Below the pieces are notes generated by a model. That model searched no databases, was not told the DNA's origin, and was given only the letters and a program-made list of their open reading frames with translations. A DNA stretch of 64,000 nucleotides from Bacillota bacterium (GTDB taxonomy: Bacteria > Bacillota > Clostridia > Christensenellales > SZUA-584), in the NCBI GenBank assembly GCA_023410595.1, contig JAEYPO010000001.1, forward strand, positions 256,260 to 320,259. The letters are read 5' to 3'. Position numbers and translations under genes: made by a program. This document shows positions 60,507-64,000 of the stretch, one piece after another; positions within the stretch are counted from its first letter, which is position 1, and each line of letters starts with the position of its first letter.

Positions 60507-61192
60507 TCACATTGTTTTTGACGTTGATGATGGACCATTGACTATTAAGGAATCAATAAGGATGGTTCTGGAAGCAGAGAAACTCGGTATAAACGAGATT
60601 ATTGCTACTCCACACTATAATAATTTGCTGTTTTCTGCAAATGATGCTGCTCATAACTTTGCAGTCATTTCATCAAGAACTGCTGACTGTGATGTTAAGC
60701 TGCATCTTGGATATGAAGTATCTCTTAACCCTTTTATGGTAGAAAAAGCTGAGGAATTAAGAGCAAAAACTTTAGGCGGCTCAAGCTATTTATTGTTTGA
60801 ACTGCCATTTGACTACGTCCCTATATATTCCGGAGAATTATTATATAAATTAAATATTACCCATACTTGCCCATCCAGAAAGAAATAAAATTTTTATAAA
60901 CAATTTTGATTCCTTGATAAAGTTTCTTGAAAATGAGTGCTTAGTGCAAATTGATGCAGCCAGTATAGTCGGCGTTTATGGAACAGATGCAAGGCATATT
61001 GCCGAAAAGATGATAAAGCTTAATTTGGCGCAATTTGTAGCATCAGATGCACATTGCACGGAGGATTACCGCAATTGGTATCTGCCTGCGTATAGTCAAG
61101 TCAAACGGTGGGCCGGCGTCGAATACTCCGAGCAAGTTTTTTGTAAGAATGCAAAAAAGATAGTAGATGACATCTGTAAAGTAAAAAAATAA
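60490..61192 (+). pseudogene. CpsB/YwqE-type tyrosine-protein phosphatase, frameshifted
   Basis: The first 132 codons give the N-terminal half of a PHP-fold phosphatase: 'MIDIHSHIVFDVDDGP' and 'IIATPHYNN' with metal-binding histidines. The frame then ends at 60886 with '...THTCPSRKK'. One frame over, the sequence reads 'ILAHPERNKIFINNFDSL' and continues 'GTDARHIAEKMIKLNLAQFVASDAH' to 61192, the expected C-terminal half. The break is near 60862 (one extra base or two missing). Both halves are otherwise well preserved, so the frameshift is recent or a sequencing error. It would dephosphorylate the kinase upstream. Confidence 0.85.
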
Positions 61193-61267
61193 CGGATGAC
61201 ATTTGCCATGAAATATCCTAAAGGAGTATGGACTCAGATTCCCCTTTAAATAAGGAGAGCAAAAAAG

Positions 61268-61840
61268 ATGAAAGAGAAGCAAAATATTATAAAAGAAATA
61301 ATTGAACAAAGATGTTTTATAAATAATGCATCTCTTAAATATACGTTTTTTAAAAGGCTTTTTGATTTAGCTATGTCTTTATTCGTAATTATATTTCTTT
61401 CTTTTATTTTTATAGCTATTCCCATATGGATAAAAATTCGGACCAAAGGAGAAGTCTTTTATGCTGAAGAAAAATACGGACTGCTGGGAAACAGGTTTTA
61501 CATCTATGAATATGCAAAAATTATAAAGAAAACAACCATTCGCAGAATGCCTCTGCTTTTAAATATACTTATTGGAAATATGAGCTTTGTTGGGCCTCAG
61601 CCTGCCTCAACCGAAGATATAACATATGAACCATGGCATAACCTCAGATTGTCAGCTAAACCCGGTATTACAGGTCTGTGGCAGGTAAGCGGCAGGAAAG
61701 GTGGGGTCAATGAAATGGCACGAACAGATCTAAAGTATATACGAGAGAGAAGCATCCGAGGCGACATAATAATTTTACTGAAAGCTATATGCTTGATGTT
61801 TAAAGAGAAGAAGCCTTCAGCAGAAGATTTGAAGGATTAA
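61268..61840 (+). CDS. Sugar-1-phosphate transferase-like protein (WcaJ/PglC family), probably inactive
   Basis: 190 residues. Membrane/re-entrant helix (about 28-55: 'FFKRLFDLAMSLFVIIFLSFI'), then 'EVFYAEEKYGLLGNRFYIYEYA' and 'GNMSFVGPQPAS', 'PGITGLWQVSGR', the family's closing blocks. The usual 'YKFRSM...DAE' section is compressed by roughly 20-25 residues, and the catalytic 'SLDELPQL' is replaced by 'TIRRMPLL', so both acidic residues have become arginine; GPRP has become GPQP. It would start lipid-linked polysaccharide repeat assembly, but as it stands it looks catalytically dead. An AAGGAG site precedes the ATG. Confidence 0.78.
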   Translation: MKEKQNIIKEIIEQRCFINNASLKYTFFKRLFDLAMSLFVIIFLSFIFIAIPIWIKIRTKGEVFYAEEKYGLLGNRFYIYEYAKIIKKTTIRRMPLLLNILIGNMSFVGPQPASTEDITYEPWHNLRLSAKPGITGLWQVSGRKGGVNEMARTDLKYIRERSIRGDIIILLKAICLMFKEKKPSAEDLKD

Positions 61841-61846
61841 AGATAG

Positions 61847-62374
61847 ATGGGCAATATTGAGAATGTTGATAGATGGTATGCTCTTTTTGTACTGACAGGA
61901 CAAGAGGAGAAAGTAAGGGAGAAGCTGAAATATAGGTTTAAAAATAAAGAAATGAATTTTATTATACCGAGGAGGAAGTTAAGGGAGAGAAAGGCAGGTA
62001 AGTGGGAAGAAAAAGTAAAGTCCCTTTTCCCGGGGTATATACTGGTCAATGGCTATATCGGCGTAAAAGAATATTACCTGATGGAGGGAATCCCTGGTTT
62101 ATTAAGAGTTTTAAAGGATAACGATGATCCCTTTGAAATACCTGAGGAGGAAATTACGGTCATTAAAAAGCTGATTTGTAACGGCGAAGTAATTGAACAA
62201 TCGAGTGCCTTTGCAGAGTCGGGCAAAATTAAGATAGTAGACGGACCTCTCCTCGGACTAGAAGGATTAATAACTTCGATCGACAAAAGAAAAGGCAGAG
62301 CCAAGGTAAGGTTAAATTTTGCCGGCGAACCAAGGCTTATAGATTTAAGTATTGATATAATTCAGCCGGTTTAA
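61847..62374 (+). CDS. NusG-like transcription antiterminator (LoaP/UpxY type)
   Basis: 175 residues. The NGN domain starts 'RWYALFVLTGQEEKVREKL' and includes 'SLFPGYILVNG' and 'GIPGLLRVL'; the C-terminal KOW domain has 'GKIKIVDGPLLGLEGLITSIDKRKGRAKVRL'. LoaP-class NusG paralogues promote read-through of terminators in long polysaccharide operons of Firmicutes. The gene lies inside the exopolysaccharide locus directly after the sugar transferase, the usual place. A small GC-rich hairpin follows within 20 nt and could be part of its target. Confidence 0.88.
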   Translation: MGNIENVDRWYALFVLTGQEEKVREKLKYRFKNKEMNFIIPRRKLRERKAGKWEEKVKSLFPGYILVNGYIGVKEYYLMEGIPGLLRVLKDNDDPFEIPEEEITVIKKLICNGEVIEQSSAFAESGKIKIVDGPLLGLEGLITSIDKRKGRAKVRLNFAGEPRLIDLSIDIIQPV

Positions 62375-62391
62375 AAGAATCCGTAGCTTAA

Positions 62392-62411
62392 ACCCGGTGT
62401 TTCGACCCGGG
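62392..62411 (+). promoter_or_regulatory. GC-rich hairpin downstream of loaP, candidate antitermination target
   Basis: CCCGG-TGTTTCGAC-CCGGG (about 62393-62411) stands out in otherwise AT-rich sequence, about 20 nt after the loaP stop and before the next gene. LoaP is known to recognise an RNA hairpin in the leader of its operon; whether this is one is inference. Confidence 0.35.
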
Positions 62412-62589
62412 CGGGGGAGTGAGGAGGACATATTAGTTAAGCTCATAATGGAGACAGTTGTTGTGTCTTTTGTAAAAGCATGCTCTTTTATATGAAAACA
62501 TAAACCGTTTTGGTGCAGCAAAGACTTTTATACATAATAGAAATGTCATTTATAGGTTAATGTTTAAATTTTGTTGTGGTGATATGTAA

Positions 62590-63570
62590 TTGCATAACTG
62601 GGATAAAAACAAAAGAGTATGCGTGATAGGCACAGGATCCTGGGGCGAAAATCATGTAAAAACACTGCAAAGGATGGGGAACCTGGGAGGGGTAGCAGAA
62701 AATAACCCACAGCGCTTAATTGAGATCACGGGGAAATATTACCCCGTGCCAGGACACAACTCCATTGAAGATGCAATGGAGCGTGGCTATGATGGTTATA
62801 TTGTAGCAACACCAGCGGCAACTCATTTCTCGATTGGAAGAATTCTTCTTGAAGAGAGACAAAACGTGCTGATAGAAAAGCCAATGTCACTGTGCTCCTC
62901 TGATTCACTAGATCTTGTCATGATATCAGAAAAGTACAAATCAAATCTTATGGTTGGGCATTTGATGTTGTTTCATCCTGCCATTATAAAGATCAAAGAG
63001 CTTATAAACGAGGATGTAATCGGAGACTTGAGGTATATTTACTCAAACCGTCTCAACCTTGGAAAAGTGCGTACAAAGGAGAACGTATTTTGGTCGCTTG
63101 CCCCCCATGATATTTCAATACTGAATTATTTAACAGGTAAATTACCGGAAAAAATCAAAGCCACCGGAGGATGTTATCTGCAGGAGGGTATTGATGACAC
63201 GGTAATTGTAAATTATAGCTATCCCGGTAATATTGAGACACATATTTTTGTATCTTGGCTGCATCCTTTCAAGGAGCACAGGCTCATCGTCATAGGCAGC
63301 AGAGGCATGCTGGCTTTTGAAGATTCCTCCGTTGAAAAAAATATTATGCTTTATGACTCTGGGTTTGATTTTATTGATGGAAAACCTGTTAAGAGGGAAA
63401 AGCCTCCGCAAATAATTCCCTATGAATCATCAAGCCCGCTGGAGAATGAGCTTAAGTTTTACATTGAACATCTTGATACAGAAATAACCATTGCAGATGG
63501 AAAAAGTGGGCATGAAGTGGTCAAGATTCTTGAAAAAACTGATGAGTGCTTAAAAGCATGCAGGGAATGA
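62590..63570 (+). CDS. Gfo/Idh/MocA-family NAD(P)-dependent oxidoreductase
   Basis: 326 residues. N-terminal Rossmann motif 'VCVIGTGSWGENHVKTL' then 'EKPMSL' (the EKP catalytic lysine motif) and 'GHLMLFHPAI', 'DDTVIVNYSYPG', all family-typical. In polysaccharide loci such enzymes oxidise nucleotide sugars, for instance at C3 of UDP-N-acetylglucosaminuronate, followed by an aminotransferase, whose remnant lies downstream. The annotated start is TTG at 62590 without a good ribosome-binding site, so the true start is uncertain. Confidence 0.88.
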   Translation: MHNWDKNKRVCVIGTGSWGENHVKTLQRMGNLGGVAENNPQRLIEITGKYYPVPGHNSIEDAMERGYDGYIVATPAATHFSIGRILLEERQNVLIEKPMSLCSSDSLDLVMISEKYKSNLMVGHLMLFHPAIIKIKELINEDVIGDLRYIYSNRLNLGKVRTKENVFWSLAPHDISILNYLTGKLPEKIKATGGCYLQEGIDDTVIVNYSYPGNIETHIFVSWLHPFKEHRLIVIGSRGMLAFEDSSVEKNIMLYDSGFDFIDGKPVKREKPPQIIPYESSSPLENELKFYIEHLDTEITIADGKSGHEVVKILEKTDECLKACRE

Positions 63571-63640
63571 ATGAAAATAAGAGGAGCAACATGCGGGATA
63601 ATAAATATTTTGTTAATACTCTGTTCTCGCCGGATGTCAG

Positions 63641-63889
63641 TGCGAAAGTGAATTTATCCGGGATGCACTTAAAAAAGCAGGCGTGCCCACGAGAGTCTAC
63701 TATCCGCGGCCTTTGCATTTACAGCAAGCATTCAGGCATTTAGTCTACAAAGAAGGAGATTTTCCCGTGTCGGAAGATGTAAGCAGACGAATTTTCGGCC
63801 TTCCCATGCATCCGTATATCAATGATGAAATAATAGAGAAAATTACAGAGGTTATACAAATCCTGCTGCAAACATTGGAGTTAGTATAA
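63641..63889 (+). pseudogene. C-terminal remnant of a DegT/DnrJ/EryC1-type aminotransferase
   Basis: About 80 codons encode the end of a nucleotide-sugar aminotransferase: 'LKKAGVPTRVYYPRPLHLQQAF', 'EGDFPVSEDVSRRIFGLPMHPY'. The PLP-binding domain and lysine are missing, and the remaining sequence back to the oxidoreductase stop is in a different frame with no match. It is a truncated copy, probably left by deletion or by insertion of the mobile element that begins just after it. Confidence 0.85.
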
Positions 63890-63890
63890 A

Positions 63891-64000
63891 AAGGTAGACA
63901 CGAAAACTCGTACCAGAGATAATTAAAAAGGAGGTACGAGTATGGCAGGTAAGCACTATACAGATGAATTTAAAAAGGGCGTCGTTCATTTGTACATTAA
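63891..64000 (+). mobile_element. Left end of an IS3-like insertion sequence (partial)
   Basis: Starting at about 63891 the sequence changes to AAGGTAGACACGAAAACTCG and, 50 nt later, a transposase gene with a strong AAAAAGGAGG site. The terminal inverted repeat cannot be confirmed because the right end is outside the window. Confidence 0.6.
63942..64000 (+). CDS. IS3-family transposase OrfA (partial, N-terminus)
   Basis: Only the first 19 codons are present: MAGKHYTDEFKKGVVHLYI. This is the usual opening of IS3/IS911-type OrfA helix-turn-helix proteins ('Y.DEFK..VV.LY'). The ATG follows AAGGAGGTACGAGT. It would bind the element's ends. Confidence 0.75.
   Translation, partial: MAGKHYTDEFKKGVVHLYI

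Noticed and set aside
1..64000. tRNA, rRNA and T-box elements
   Set aside because: No cloverleaf with a CCA-type end, rRNA segment or GGGTGG-type T-box was seen on either strand by reading.

Overview
The window looks like a chromosomal segment from a spore-forming anaerobic Firmicute of the class Clostridia that lives on plant sugars. The evidence is a spore-coat transglutaminase (Tgl) behind a sigma-K-like promoter, strong AGGAGG ribosome-binding sites, LoaP-type antitermination, a YesM/YesN-type two-component system, and many genes for xylose and rare pentoses. No tRNA, rRNA or CRISPR array was seen.

Layout. 1-2 kb: the end of a cadherin-like repeat protein, then tgl and an overlapping unknown gene (minus strand). 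2.2-10.1 kb (minus): a dlt-like surface-polymer aminoacylation operon. It encodes a membrane-anchored transglutaminase-fold protein, an adenylation enzyme, a carrier protein, an MBOAT acyltransferase, an SGNH/DltD-like partner, a lipoprotein and an Asp/Glu-type racemase. 10.5-14.6 kb: a ChvE/GguAB-type sugar ABC transporter. 14.8-21.8 kb: an unknown gene, a membrane-tethered sugar-binding protein, a histidine kinase and an AraC-type response regulator (close to the XylFII-LytS-YesN arrangement), an orphan XylF lipoprotein and xylose isomerase. 22.4-24.3 kb: a soluble chemoreceptor signalling domain fused to a sugar-binding-protein fold. 24.4-26.9 kb: a radical-SAM/TIGR03915 DNA-repair pair behind a promoter whose spacer holds a LexA-like box. 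27-32.5 kb: a GNAT acetyltransferase and an MFS/DUF2804/GH2 cluster.

33-55 kb: a pentose and rare-sugar island. It has two zinc alcohol dehydrogenases, intracellular GH10 and GH42 enzymes, a LacI regulator, a second sugar ABC transporter, a tagatose-3-epimerase-like protein, two VOC proteins, two SDRs, D-lyxose isomerase, FucI-like and AraA-like isomerases, a flavin-reductase-like protein and a xylulokinase-like kinase. The likely logic is uptake, trimming or isomerisation to a ketopentose, then phosphorylation. 55-58.4 kb: an orphan biotinyl domain and a secreted M6 metalloprotease. 58.4-64 kb: an AT-richer exopolysaccharide locus that seems to be decaying. It has a Wzz-like protein, a CpsD-like kinase, a frameshifted CpsB-like phosphatase, a sugar transferase without its catalytic Asp-Glu pair, LoaP, a Gfo/Idh/MocA oxidoreductase, an aminotransferase remnant and the start of an IS3-like element.

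Most notable signals: a 42-nt REP-like hairpin repeat scattered over 10-28 kb, three copies of which lie in frame inside the TIGR03915-type gene; the LexA-like box in that operon's promoter; the soluble chemoreceptor/sugar-binder fusion; the racemase inside a dlt-like operon; and a structured, apparently pseudoknotted leader before the AraA-like gene.
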